Assembly: GCA_963664835.2 (NCBI GenBank)
Contig: CAXXUG010000020.1
Span: 434,001 to 498,000 of the forward strand
Origin: G963664835 sp963664835
Lineage (GTDB): Bacteria; Chloroflexota; UBA6077; FW602-bin22; JBCLEL01
Direction of reading: 5' to 3'
DNA: 64,000 nucleotides
Under the pieces are notes generated by a model. That model saw only the letters and a list, made by a program, of their open reading frames with translations. It was not told the origin of the DNA and searched no databases. The position numbers and the translations under genes were made by a program. This document shows positions 42,570 to 51,431 of this stretch, piece after piece; the stretch's first letter is position 1, and the number at the start of each line of letters is the position of its first letter.

Positions 42570-42959
42570 TCAGGGAGTGACACCCAGATCGCCCAGTCCG
42601 TCGCCCGATCCCGCTTCTTCATCCATCCCGGGCGTTTCGTCCATTTGGCCGGACTCCACCTGATCGATCACTTCGTCGAACTCAGGTCCTAGATCCTCTC
42701 CCATCTCGCTGCCCAACCGGCGTGCCCACTTGGCGACGCTCCTGGGGTCGTTTTCGTCCACGTCGCCAAGGAAGCTCGGATCGGCCATCCGTTCGAGTCG
42801 CGCTTCGTCCGATTGCACTACCGAGAATCTTGAGACCGCCTTATCCAGCCTCTCCGACCCGCATCGGGCGCACTTAGGTGCGACCGTCGCCGACGAAGAC
42901 CGAACGAAGACTTGGTTGAGCTGCCGGCATTCCTGGCACCGATATTCGTATATGGGCAA
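42570..42959 (-). CDS. FmdB-like zinc-ribbon protein
   Basis: A 129-residue small regulatory-type protein. The N-terminal zinc ribbon has C8 and C11 in MPIYEYRCQECRQL and C30 and C33 in PKCARCGSERL, as in FmdB/CxxC regulatory proteins. The remaining 90 residues are acidic, with ESGQMDETPGMDEEAGSGDG near the end, and likely unstructured. The function is unknown; FmdB proteins are often near stress or amide-metabolism genes but no such context is here. Confidence 0.85.
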   Translation of the reverse strand: MPIYEYRCQECRQLNQVFVRSSSATVAPKCARCGSERLDKAVSRFSVVQSDEARLERMADPSFLGDVDENDPRSVAKWARRLGSEMGEDLGPEFDEVIDQVESGQMDETPGMDEEAGSGDGLGDLGVTP

Positions 42960-43051
42960 GAGTCAACCTCGAGGTCGGCGTGATCGACTGTCGAGGCGAA
43001 CTATAGACAGGTGTAGGGAATTCGCGAAGCGTAAGAAGGGCTTGCCGACGG

Positions 43052-43345
43052 CTAGCTACTGCCGCCGCTTGACCTCACCTTTGAGAACAACTGTCTCGCA
43101 TCGTCCCCTAGCCCCAAGTTGCGACAGTCTTGGTAGGTCGAATAGATCGTCTTGTCGATCAAGAGAAGACGCCAGTCGCCGGCTTCGATGCTGTCGGCCA
43201 GAGCTTCGCGCTTCTCCAAGAGATCGTTCAACAGGGTCACAAAGTGCACCTGTAATGGAGTATAAGATCTGAGCTCGGTCGGCTTCGGGGCGGAAATGGT
43301 CGTGTCGGGCCGATATCCAGGGACTGACTCGTCAGTGTTGGGCAT
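43052..43345 (-). CDS. Hypothetical protein
   Basis: A 97-residue protein of unknown family. The N-terminal third is proline- and threonine-rich; the rest is predicted helical (LLNDLLEKREALADSIEAGD, then LLLIDKTIYSTYQDCRNLG). No signal peptide, membrane segment or metal motif is seen. It is downstream of the DUF4062 gene on the same strand with a gap of about 175 bases and could be its neighbour in an operon. Codon use looks ordinary. Confidence 0.5.
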   Translation of the reverse strand: MPNTDESVPGYRPDTTISAPKPTELRSYTPLQVHFVTLLNDLLEKREALADSIEAGDWRLLLIDKTIYSTYQDCRNLGLGDDARQLFSKVRSSGGSS

Positions 43346-43520
43346 TCGATCACCTTCTCACGAACTGGCCGCGCATCGGCAAGCTTTGTAAGTTGCGATT
43401 AGCGCCCGGCATTATAGCACGGTCCGCGTCCAGAGGCGCGCGATGCATCTGCGCACTGGCGCTCTCGACATCTTATCTCGACTCGGTGTCGGCAACCCGC
43501 TTGATTTGCCCCCAACTGTT

Positions 43521-44471
43521 TCACGCTTGGCCAGACACCCCAGGAAACCCATATGATTCCAGAACAATCCTCCTTGCCCTGTCTACAACGCCGACAGTCT
43601 CCCATTCCTGCACCTGACGATTCAATTGCTCTCGGGCAATCGAAACGAGCTCACCGGGATCGTCGAAATCCCAGTAGAAAGACGGGCGTGACCTGTCTTC
43701 GCGGGTCGCGGAAACCTGATCCGCATCGCCCAGGAATCCATATCGTCCCAAGAACTCTAGGACCTGCCTAAGAGCTTGTGAGACTCGAGGTTTGCTCAGC
43801 CGGTCGCGAAACTTCCTTACCTCGGCAACTTCTTTAGAGTTCAGCAGTTCTGGAGGAATCGGCGCCGTTTTGAAGTAGAACATTGCTGGACGTTCGCCAT
43901 AGTAGGAACGCTCGTAAGCCTGCTCGAACTCGTCTGCGGTGCCGGCGCCAATCCGCGGGACGCGCGCACCGAATCTTCGCCACAAGAGCCCTATGAACAA
44001 GTCGTAGTCATCGTCAGTCAGCTGGTCGATTGCCAGCTCGGTGGTTTGATCGATGCTTATACCTGAGGAGTACGGCAGGCTCTCCCATTTGACCAGGTCT
44101 ATGTATCTACCGTTCTCCTTGATCCAAATCGTGTTCAGCTCGCGAATAAGGTTCTCAATCAACTCCCGTTCATTCCGTACATCTTCTGGCGACGAGATGA
44201 ACGCTCGTATAATCCTGGCCGTCTCGTGTTCCGCTGGCGGCGTGTGATCGATCGCGGGAGGATTGGTTCGCGTGCCTTCCGCCTCTTCGGTCGCCGTTCG
44301 CAGTACCTCGTATGCGGCGTTCAGTTGCTTGATCCGCTCCGCAGCTTCCGGCGAGACATACATCTTTGGGCGCCATTTTCTCGTCAGGGCATGGTAGGCG
44401 GCCTCGATTACCTCGGGGTCGGCCGATGGATCGACCTGCAGCACTTTGTATGGATTCGGTTCCGCGGTCAC
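43521..44471 (-). CDS. Degenerate J-domain fused to DUF4062
   Basis: A 316-residue cytoplasmic protein with two parts. Residues 1-60 look like a DnaJ J-domain (NPYKVLQVDPSADPEVIEAA, then RIKQLNAAYEVL), but the HPD tripeptide that stimulates DnaK is replaced (RKWRPKMYV), so it is unlikely to act as a normal co-chaperone. Residues about 85-190 match DUF4062: RIIRAFISSPEDVRNEREL, then YIDLVKWESLPYSSGIS and DLFIGLLWRRFGARVP. The C-terminal region (FEQAYERSYYGERPAMFYFK onward) completes that module. In other proteins DUF4062 is commonly the N-terminal domain of large STAND-type NTPases; here it stands without one. GTG start. Confidence 0.75.
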   Translation of the reverse strand: MTAEPNPYKVLQVDPSADPEVIEAAYHALTRKWRPKMYVSPEAAERIKQLNAAYEVLRTATEEAEGTRTNPPAIDHTPPAEHETARIIRAFISSPEDVRNERELIENLIRELNTIWIKENGRYIDLVKWESLPYSSGISIDQTTELAIDQLTDDDYDLFIGLLWRRFGARVPRIGAGTADEFEQAYERSYYGERPAMFYFKTAPIPPELLNSKEVAEVRKFRDRLSKPRVSQALRQVLEFLGRYGFLGDADQVSATREDRSRPSFYWDFDDPGELVSIAREQLNRQVQEWETVGVVDRARRIVLESYGFPGVSGQA

Positions 44472-44889
44472 CTGGATTTCCCTCAGTTCAAATGCCCAAC
44501 TGCGCTAAGTTCGCGCTGCTAATCCTCAATTGCAGTTTACATCCATGTGCACCCAAAATGCGACGTTGGTGGCCGATGGCAGGGGTTCGGATTCAGGGAT
44601 ACCTGCCGCGTATGGGTGAATCTCGCGCCAATCGGAGCCTGCCGTCGGTTGGTATGACTGCATGGCGAAAGCTAGGGAAGGTTGCGAGGGCTAAGCCCAT
44701 GGTGGCGGATCCCTTTGGACCCCGCAGATATTGCTGAATTGGGGCGCCAATCGAGTCGATAGGGCGATTGGCCGTACGTCGAGGTGGGCTGCCATTGATT
44801 TTATGTCATTGAGGGAGGCCGTCAGCGTACGGGATTTCTAAGGCCGCATCAATCCTGGTCTATTCTTTGAGATCCGTAATCCAAGCTGC
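44472..44889. other. Intergenic region, no gene seen
   Basis: About 420 bases between two minus-strand genes. No frame shows a domain or a ribosome binding site, and no clear terminator or repeat was found. Confidence 0.4.
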
Positions 44890-45246
44890 TCAAAGAAGAA
44901 GAGCCTCAAGCAACTCGACAATTACGTACAACGCAGTGGATTCCAAGTCGGAGCCAATTGCCGACCCCAACTCCTCACTGATTTCGTTGATCAGCGGTAT
45001 AGAAGTCTCATCCCCTACGCCAACCAACACCAACCCGATTACGGCGCCTAGCAGGAGCTCTCCAACCACGACGAGCGGGTTGTCTTTGCGTTTGGGCAGT
45101 TGAGGTTGGGGCTGCTGATTGGCAAACGTTGGCCAATTCTCAAAGCTCCGAGCCTTGCGTAATCCGCTATTGAGCGGGGTAGTGGTAAACCCGCCCAGTT
45201 GGCTTCCCGGAGCAGACTTGTGCGTTTGATTTGGCCACTCAGACAT
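44890..45246 (-). CDS. Hypothetical membrane protein
   Basis: A 118-residue protein: a polar, Gln/Pro-rich N-terminal half (NQQPQPQLPKRKDNP) and a hydrophobic helix (PLVVVGELLLGAVIGLVLVG) followed by an acidic segment with DETSIPLINEISEELGSAIG and a second hydrophobic end (YVIVELLEALLL). No known family is recognised. A 66-codon basic frame (45239-45439) ends eight bases inside its start and could be a coupled partner, but has no other support. Confidence 0.5.
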   Translation of the reverse strand: MSEWPNQTHKSAPGSQLGGFTTTPLNSGLRKARSFENWPTFANQQPQPQLPKRKDNPLVVVGELLLGAVIGLVLVGVGDETSIPLINEISEELGSAIGSDLESTALYVIVELLEALLL

Positions 45247-45740
45247 TGGCGGTTGTGCCCCTTGGCCACTCGCTCGTCCGCCGAACTATCTCTTCGATGC
45301 TTCTCATCATCGACCTATCCCTCCGGCGACGCCGTTGGTCTTGGCTACTCCCAAAACTTGGTCGAATGGTCCCTCGGGGCGTCCGCGCCACAATAGCGAG
45401 TTTATGTTTTTTGGCCTTTCCTACCGACACTTTCAGCAAGGGTTACGAAGGATATGACAGGTAACGATATGAACCTTGGAGGAGGCAAACGCCAGATCCA
45501 CACGCCGGCGGAGTATAGCATTGGCCTAACGGTCGAGCTATGGATCCGATGTTGGTGAACGTTTGTAACGCGTAGGTTTTAACGAGCTTCTAGCGTACTC
45601 GTTGGCCACCCGCCATTGAGTTTGATCAGTGCGCGGCCACAGGTACCGGTGGGTTGTCAAACTCACCGGCCCCTTTGGAGGGACAGCGAAACGGAGTATG
45701 ATCATTATGCAAGGGCAGCATCCGCCAAAGTGAGGTCGAT
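45247..45740. other. Divergent intergenic region, no confident gene
   Basis: This gap separates the minus-strand membrane protein gene from the plus-strand FG-GAP/UnbV gene. A short basic frame (45239-45439, minus; MLKVSVGKAKKHKL) is possible but unsupported. GTGAGG at 45730-45735 is the likely ribosome binding site for the gene at 45741. No repeat or terminator was recognised. Confidence 0.4.
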
Positions 45741-47963
45741 TTGCGGGACAACGCGAGGCCCAACGAGTTCTCTGATCAGGCTCCAAATCCAGCGCTTGCG
45801 CTGACTTTCGTTGTGCTGCTGGCAATTCTGTGTTGGCAGCAACTCGACAGCGCCATGCGCGTCTTCCAGCGTTTCCTGCTCTCCGCGCCCGAGGCAAAGG
45901 GACTGATTGGCCAATATTTCGATCTCGAACCCCTTCACCTCGCCTACAGTGTCGCAATCTTATGGTTCTTGCTGCTCGTGTACCGGTTGAGCGGCGCTCA
46001 TAGACCGAACTATTGGACGCGGGGAATGTCCGCGTGGTGGCTCATCACAATAGCACTCATAATCCAGGGGTATCACGCGATCGAGCACTTTTTCAGATTG
46101 TGGCAGTTCATACAGTCCGGCCTAGAAGACACACCAGGCATCTTGGGCAATGCTGTCGATCCCATACTGCTTCATTTCCTGGCTAGCACTCTCACCTTTC
46201 TGCCGGTTGTAGCCGCCTTTTGGTTTGGCGGCTTCCATAGGGGCACAGGAGAGGGTCTAAGAGCTGCTTGGAATGATTTGACAGGCCGGCCTGTCGGCCG
46301 ACCGCGGCCGGAAGGCGCCCTCACCGTCTCGCGCCGGACGCTGTTGACCGGCGTTGCAGGAGCGGCGGCGGTCATAGGAACCGCTCGCATCGCGGTCGTT
46401 TTGCGGCCTCCTCAAGTCCCCCTGCCGATTTTTGTGGACGTGACGGTGCAGTCCGGAATCGACTTTATGCATAGATCGCACGAAAGGCTTGACGCTATAC
46501 AGGCCGGCGCAGCATTTTTCGACTTCAATGGCAACGGCATGCCGGACATATTCTTCACAAACGCGAACGGGCCAAACGCGCTTTATCGCAACAATGGCGA
46601 TGGCACGTTCACGGACATCGCCGAGGAGGTGGGGGTCGCTGATCCAGACGCAATGTCCGTGGGCGTCGCTTGCGCGGATTACGACAACGACGGAAATTGT
46701 GACTTGCTGGTAACCACGATGACCGGTCTCAAGCTCTACCACAACGAGGGAAACGGTACATTCACCGACGTGAGCGAGCAGGCTCGCCTGGTGGGCTATC
46801 AGGGACATCCCACGTCCGCTGCTTGGGTTGACTTTGACGGTGACGGCCTACTCGATCTCTACGTGACCTATTGGCTCGACGAAATGCCTGATGACGACAC
46901 GCTGGCATTTCACACTACTGTCAGTCAGTTGAAGGGAGTCTACACGCCCCTGTCTCGCACTCATCGGCTCTTTCAGAATATGGGAGGTGGCAAGTTCCGG
47001 GATGCCACCGATTACCTTCAGACAGCCGGAGTTCATGGCGCTGGACTTGCCTTGGGATTCTTCGACTACGATGACGATGGCCTGCCCGACCTCTATGTCG
47101 TAAACGACTTTGGCCAGTTCGTTCAACCTAATATTCTCTATAGAAACGTTGGCCGCTCTGGCGACGGCGGGTGGCTATTCGCGGATGTCACCGAGCAAGC
47201 GGGTGTCGGCGCCGCATTTCATGGGATGGGCCTCGCTGTCGGCGACTACGATGGAGATGGACGCCTCGACATGTTCGTCACCAACATGGGCGACAACGTG
47301 CTGTATCGCAATAGAGGCAACGGTAAGTTTGTTGAAACCAACAACCGGGCCGGTGTAACTCGTGGCCTCGTAGAGGGCAAAGATTCAGTGGGGTGGGGAA
47401 CCGCCTTTCTGGATTTCGACAACAACGGATTCCTCGACCTCTACTTTGTGGCCGGCACCCTCTATCCCAAACGCATGGGCAATGGCGAATATCCTCCCGA
47501 TCAACCCAACGCTCTATTCAGAAACCGTGGCAATGGCACATTCGAGGACATCTCCAGCGCCACTCACACCGATCACACCGGATGCGGTCGCGGATTGGCG
47601 GTTGCGGACTACGATGGAGATGGTTTCTTGGATTTGCTCATTGCCAACATGGACCAACGGCCGGTCTTGCTCCGCAATCCCGGCAACGGCAACTCCTGGC
47701 TACAGGTACATTTGGCCGGCACCAAGAGCAATCGCGACGGCATCGGCGCCCGGCTGACGCTCGACTCCGGCGGTCGTCGGCAGATCAGGGAGATACAGAG
47801 CGGAACCAGCTTCCTGTCACAGAATAGCCTTGTTGCCCACTTCGGACTTGAAAGAGCAAGTCACGCGGATCGATTGACCGTCAGGTGGCCCAGCGGCATC
47901 GTTCAAGAAATGACGAGCGTGCGGGTCAATCAAAAGATTACGGTCATCGAGCCGGATCACTAA
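45741..47963 (+). CDS. Membrane-anchored FG-GAP/VCBS-repeat protein with ASPIC/UnbV domain
   Basis: A 740-residue protein. Residues 1-165 form four membrane helices (near 20-35, 68-84, 97-112 and 145-163). A twin arginine is followed by a hydrophobic stretch at 196-221 (VSRRTLLTGVAGAAAVIG), like a Tat signal placed in mid-protein. Residues about 230-630 contain repeated Ca-binding FG-GAP motifs of the form DxDGDGxxD (FFDFNGNGMPDIFF, ADYDNDGNCDLLV, VDFDGDGLLDLYV, GDYDGDGRLDMFV, ADYDGDGFLDLLI). The end, WLQVHLAGTKSNRDGIGARL and RWPSGIVQE, is the ASPIC/UnbV domain of CRTAC1-like proteins. It probably displays a beta-propeller outside the membrane. TTG start with GAGG upstream. The ligand is unknown. 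Confidence 0.88.
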   Translation: MRDNARPNEFSDQAPNPALALTFVVLLAILCWQQLDSAMRVFQRFLLSAPEAKGLIGQYFDLEPLHLAYSVAILWFLLLVYRLSGAHRPNYWTRGMSAWWLITIALIIQGYHAIEHFFRLWQFIQSGLEDTPGILGNAVDPILLHFLASTLTFLPVVAAFWFGGFHRGTGEGLRAAWNDLTGRPVGRPRPEGALTVSRRTLLTGVAGAAAVIGTARIAVVLRPPQVPLPIFVDVTVQSGIDFMHRSHERLDAIQAGAAFFDFNGNGMPDIFFTNANGPNALYRNNGDGTFTDIAEEVGVADPDAMSVGVACADYDNDGNCDLLVTTMTGLKLYHNEGNGTFTDVSEQARLVGYQGHPTSAAWVDFDGDGLLDLYVTYWLDEMPDDDTLAFHTTVSQLKGVYTPLSRTHRLFQNMGGGKFRDATDYLQTAGVHGAGLALGFFDYDDDGLPDLYVVNDFGQFVQPNILYRNVGRSGDGGWLFADVTEQAGVGAAFHGMGLAVGDYDGDGRLDMFVTNMGDNVLYRNRGNGKFVETNNRAGVTRGLVEGKDSVGWGTAFLDFDNNGFLDLYFVAGTLYPKRMGNGEYPPDQPNALFRNRGNGTFEDISSATHTDHTGCGRGLAVADYDGDGFLDLLIANMDQRPVLLRNPGNGNSWLQVHLAGTKSNRDGIGARLTLDSGGRRQIREIQSGTSFLSQNSLVAHFGLERASHADRLTVRWPSGIVQEMTSVRVNQKITVIEPDH

Positions 47964-48091
47964 TGACCCCCGAATGCCGTAAGTGCGTGGCCGACGTGAT
48001 GCTTCCCATCCCCGATCGGTGGTTGAGGGGCATCCAGTTTCGAAATGACTTGTCCCGACTGATTGCATACCGTAGGCACTCGGATTGAAGA

Positions 48092-48406
48092 ATGCTTGAC
48101 CAAGAGACATTGGATGACATCATCCGGCGCATTGTGGAGGTCGCTGAGCCGGAGAAGATCATTCTCTTCGGATCCGCGGCACAGGGTGATATGGGATTAA
48201 ACAGTGACGTCGACTTACTCGTCATCAAGGACGGAGCTGACGCGCTTGAACTGATGGCGCGCATATATAGAACTCTTCATGGCGTCGGTGCCGCGGTTGA
48301 TGCAATCGTAGTCTCGCCTGGAGATGTAGAGCGGTTCAAAGAGAGCCACGCTCTAGTCATCAAACCAGCCCTGCGAGATGGAACCGTGGTATATGAGTCC
48401 GGTTAA
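48092..48406 (+). CDS. MNT-type nucleotidyltransferase (antitoxin-like)
   Basis: A 104-residue minimal nucleotidyltransferase. The catalytic motif is IILFGSAAQGDMGLNSDVD with DLLVI, matching GSxxxGxxxxxSDxDLLV. Homologues are antitoxins to HEPN RNases, acting in some cases by adding AMP to the toxin. It overlaps the following HEPN gene by 14 bases. All motif residues are present, in contrast to the frameshifted MNT gene at 40.5 kb. Confidence 0.88.
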   Translation: MLDQETLDDIIRRIVEVAEPEKIILFGSAAQGDMGLNSDVDLLVIKDGADALELMARIYRTLHGVGAAVDAIVVSPGDVERFKESHALVIKPALRDGTVVYESG

Positions 48407-48800
48407 GCGTTTTCCGGCTGATCACCCAAGAGAATGGCTGAACCGCGCTCGAAGCAATCTTGCGCTGGCTAGAAATCGGTTGCCGGCCATCTATCTCGAA
48501 GACCTGTGCTTTGAGGCTCAGCAATCCGCCGAAAAGGCAATCAAGTCAGTGTTGATTATGCGCAATGTTAGTTATCCGTACGTTCACGATCTGTCTCGAC
48601 TACTGACGTTGCTTGAAGAATCAGGAGAACCTATCCCAAGATCGGTCCGCATCGCCGAGGAATTAACCGTGTATGCGGTGATCGGACGCTATCCTGGAAC
48701 AACGAGACCGGTCACCGTCGATGAATACAGGAAAGCAATCAAGATCGCCGAAGTAGTCGTCGAGTGGGCGGAGAGATGTCAAACGGCCCAAGAGACTTAA
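48393..48800 (+). CDS. HEPN-domain protein (toxin-like)
   Basis: A 135-residue HEPN protein starting at ATG 48393 within the MNT gene. The four-helix signature is WLNRARSNLALARNRL, then CFEAQQSAEKAIKSVLI and YVHDLSRLLTLLEESGE, ending with the typical AVIGRYPGTTRPVTVDEY. The family includes MNT-coupled RNase toxins; a strict Rx4-6H motif is not evident, so some members of this branch may be non-catalytic. The overlap with the MNT gene argues for a functional pair. Confidence 0.88.
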   Translation: MSPVKRFPADHPREWLNRARSNLALARNRLPAIYLEDLCFEAQQSAEKAIKSVLIMRNVSYPYVHDLSRLLTLLEESGEPIPRSVRIAEELTVYAVIGRYPGTTRPVTVDEYRKAIKIAEVVVEWAERCQTAQET

Positions 48801-49012
48801 CCGCGTCTCGGAGAGGTACTTTCTCACCGACCGGTTGTCGAACTACGCCCCGCGAGAGAGTTTGTTTAAGCTAAACCGAGTCGCACAGCAGACAATCAGG
48901 TTTTGCTGACATCTGGGGACCGACATGCGTCGACTCAACGGTCTGTTGGGTGCCCTTGCGGGCTGCGAGAAAAAGGCTCCACTCCGGCAAACTACAGTGG
49001 CACGAACCGCGC

Positions 49013-49045
49013 AAGGGGCCTGCCGTCATTGGCGGCAGGCCCCTT
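49013..49045 (-). terminator. Strong hairpin directly after the tRNA-His gene
   Basis: AAGGGGCCTGCCG and its exact complement form a 13-bp stem with a seven-base loop. It abuts the 3' end of the tRNA on the minus strand. A long U-tract is lacking, so it may act in termination or 3' processing. Confidence 0.6.
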
Positions 49046-49122
49046 GGGGTGAACGACGGGATTCGAACCCGCGATCTCCAGGGCCACAACCTGGCGCCTT
49101 AGGCCACTTGGCTACGCTCACC
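49045..49122 (-). tRNA. tRNA-His (GTG anticodon)
   Basis: Read on the minus strand, the acceptor stem GTGAGCG pairs with CGTTCAC. The anticodon stem CCAGG/CCTGG encloses the loop TTGTGGC, with anticodon GTG. The T arm is GCGGG TTCGAAT CCCGT. An extra G at the 5' end (49122) pairs with the C discriminator, the hallmark of histidine tRNA. CCA is encoded. This is the only tRNA gene recognised in the window. Confidence 0.95.
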
Positions 49123-49411
49123 ACGCTACCCCAGTATACTCGATTTGGCGAAGTACAGCAGTCCCCCGGGGATACCCTCGCAGGGTGGATGAGTGGAACC
49201 GAATCGTGCAGGGGAATTGGCGACGCCTAGGCGTTTCATCGATGGAAAAGTTCAATTCAGGCTGTCTGCAACGAATTTTATACAATTCATACTCGAGGCG
49301 TTGAAGCTATAATGGTAGGCATTGTCAAAACGAAGGGGGACACGCCGTCCGTTTTGGCGCGCGCTAAATTCCCCCGCATTTGTGTTTAGCAGCGAACTCG
49401 GGAGCGAATGA

Positions 49412-49843
49412 TTGTCCAGGTTCATGTTGGCGTTGGGGATTCCATTGGGGATCCTTGGCCTGATGGTAGTCGTAATCGCCGTAATGGCTGTACTGCTCAC
49501 GGCGTCGGGCAAGATTCTGGCGCCGGCCGTAGCGATCGTGCTCGCAGCCATCGTAATGGCAATCGCCGCGATGCTGGCCGATTCGCCGGCAAGATCGCTC
49601 GATTTCGCTCGTCGCGCCGAATTCGCGTCCCTTATTGCGTTCTTGGCCAGAATACTGCCGGCTCTGGCAATTCCGCTGGGAATCCTCGCGGTAATGGTTG
49701 TCGTGATCGCGGCAATGGGCGTGCTGCTGACGGCCTCCGGCAAGATACTCGCGCCGGCGGTTGCTATCATTCTCGCGGCAATCGTCATGGCAATCGCCGC
49801 GATGCTCGCCGATAGGCCGGCAAACTCCGAGGAGCAAGGGTAA
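49412..49843 (+). CDS. Internally duplicated four-helix membrane protein
   Basis: A 143-residue protein made of two near-copies. Residues 7-60 (starting ALGIPLGILGLMVVVIAVMA and continuing LLTASGKILAPAVAI) recur at 85-137 (LAIPLGILAVMVVVIAAMG, then LLTASGKILAPAVAI). Each copy has two membrane helices joined by the LLTASGKILAP turn, and ends AAMLAD. A 24-residue charged linker (SLDFARRAEFASLIAF) joins them. TTG 49412 is the outer start; ATG 49424 is an alternative. No family is recognised. The duplicated DNA remains similar, suggesting either a young duplication or strong constraint. Confidence 0.7.
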   Translation: MSRFMLALGIPLGILGLMVVVIAVMAVLLTASGKILAPAVAIVLAAIVMAIAAMLADSPARSLDFARRAEFASLIAFLARILPALAIPLGILAVMVVVIAAMGVLLTASGKILAPAVAIILAAIVMAIAAMLADRPANSEEQG

Positions 49844-50116
49844 AAGCGCGGTACACCCAAGTGGCCTTAACTTGACTCGATTAGCTAGCTTTGGTAATTT
49901 CCAAGCCTGTCATCCCGAATTGTGTTATTCTCCCAGCAGCCTGGCGCGGATGCTGATCCTTTGGCGATAATTGGAGTTCTAGGTGCTGATGGCCAGGCCG
50001 AATCCGGTCGGTGTTTCCGGCCCTCCCATGATTCATTCTCGGCGTTGGTTTCTGCAACCGATGAACAGCCCGAGTTTGCTTGCTGCGTCCCGTTATAGAG
50101 TTGGTGAACTGTTCGC

Positions 50117-51157
50117 TTGAAGATGCTTGAACCGCGCCATCGCGGTATGGCGGTAGCGCTTGTTGCCCTTTGCCTTGTGCCACTGCTTGTGGTCGGTTGC
50201 TTGCCATCGGTGGCCGTCACGACCGATTTCTATCCACAGTCCGCCCTGGCGCCCGAGTCCGAGTTTGCGGACGATCTGCAGGTACTGTTCGACCTCATAT
50301 TCTGGATGGCTGCGGTTGTGTTCGTCGTTGTCGAGGGTGCGCTGATCTATGCCGTCCTTCGATTCCGTGAGAGGCCAGGCCAGGGACTACCCCGGCAGGT
50401 TCACGGAAATACCCGTCTCGAGGTTGCTTGGACGATTGCGCCGGTTATCATCCTGGCGATAATCGCGGTGCCGACCGTGTCCACGATCTTTAAGGTGGCG
50501 GCGGCGCCCAAGCCGGATGCGCTTCACGTGACGGTCGTAGGCCACCAATGGTGGTGGGAGTTCGAGTATCCCGACTTGGGCATTGTCACCGCAAATGAGT
50601 TCGTTGTCCCGGTTGGCCGGCAGGTCGCGATTAGCCTGGAATCGGAAGACGTCATCCACAGCTTCTGGGTTCCCAGAATGGGCGGTAAGCGCGACGTCGT
50701 GCCCAATACCGTGAACAACCTTTGGTTCACTCCCCGAAACACGGGCGAGTACCTGGGACAGTGCGCTGAGTTCTGCGGCGAGAGTCACGCCAACATGCAC
50801 TTGCGGTTATTCGTAGTCTCCCCGGAAGAGTTCGATGCATGGGTTGAGAGCCAGAAGCAACCGGCGAGTGCCGAATCGCAGGAGATGGCCGGAGCGGAAA
50901 TCTTCGCCCTGAGAGGTTGTGGCGTTTGCCACTCAATTGCGGGAACCGAGCACCAGGGCGAGCTAGGCCCGGACTTGACCCACTTTGCAAGCCGGACGAC
51001 GTTGGCGTCCGGGATTCTCAACAATGCAGAGCCAAACGTTTTGGAAGACTGGCTGCGGGACCCGCCGGCTCTGAAGCCCGGATCGAAAATGCCAAATCTC
51101 GGTCTGATCGACTCTGAAGTCGAGGCATTGGCCGCCTATCTGCGCAGCCTCAATTGA
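50117..51157 (+). CDS. coxB: Cytochrome c oxidase subunit II with fused cytochrome c domain
   Basis: A 346-residue caa3-type subunit II that receives electrons and passes them to the CuA centre. The N-terminus has a lipobox-like LLVVGC signal, then two membrane helices (near residues 55-78 and 95-115). The cupredoxin domain contains VTVVGHQWWWEFEYPD, IHSFWVPRMGGK and the CuA ligands CAEFCGESHANMHL. A C-terminal class I cytochrome c carries heme motif RGCGVCHSIAG and an axial-methionine candidate in GSKMPNL. ATG 50123 is a possible alternative start. It opens a four-gene oxidase cluster. Confidence 0.96.
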   Translation: MKMLEPRHRGMAVALVALCLVPLLVVGCLPSVAVTTDFYPQSALAPESEFADDLQVLFDLIFWMAAVVFVVVEGALIYAVLRFRERPGQGLPRQVHGNTRLEVAWTIAPVIILAIIAVPTVSTIFKVAAAPKPDALHVTVVGHQWWWEFEYPDLGIVTANEFVVPVGRQVAISLESEDVIHSFWVPRMGGKRDVVPNTVNNLWFTPRNTGEYLGQCAEFCGESHANMHLRLFVVSPEEFDAWVESQKQPASAESQEMAGAEIFALRGCGVCHSIAGTEHQGELGPDLTHFASRTTLASGILNNAEPNVLEDWLRDPPALKPGSKMPNLGLIDSEVEALAAYLRSLN

Positions 51158-51373
51158 GTTGTGCGCCCGAGAGACTGATTGAATAGCTGCTGGTTTGGGT
51201 ATACTTGCGTTGACGGGATCGAAGCGATCTCGATCAAATTTGGTCGTGAATAAGTCTGATCGTTGCAGGAGACCTGAAGTTGCGGAGGTCGCAAATGATG
51301 GAGGCTAACCATGGTGCCTCGGTCGACTGCGTTGGTTCCCAACGATGCCTGCGCATCGAATCATTAATAGTTC

Positions 51374-51379
51374 TTGACA
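51374..51379 (+). promoter_or_regulatory. Consensus -35 box upstream of oxidase subunit I
   Basis: A perfect TTGACA lies about 50 bases before the subunit I start. The best downstream -10 candidates (GAGCTA at 17 bases, TAGCCT at 21) are poor. It may mark an internal promoter that separates subunit II from the rest of the cluster. Confidence 0.3.
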
Positions 51380-51431
51380 ATCTGCTTGCTCATTACGAGC
51401 TAGCCTGTAGGATCAGCCCGGAGGCTCACAA

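Noticed and set aside
45239..45439. Basic 66-codon minus-strand frame overlapping the membrane protein start
   Set aside because: Its only support is an eight-base overlap with the next gene; no motif or good ribosome binding site.
49408..49815. Alternative plus- and minus-strand frames over the duplicated membrane protein
   Set aside because: They are His/Arg/Asp-rich shadows; only the 49412 frame gives coherent membrane helices in both halves.
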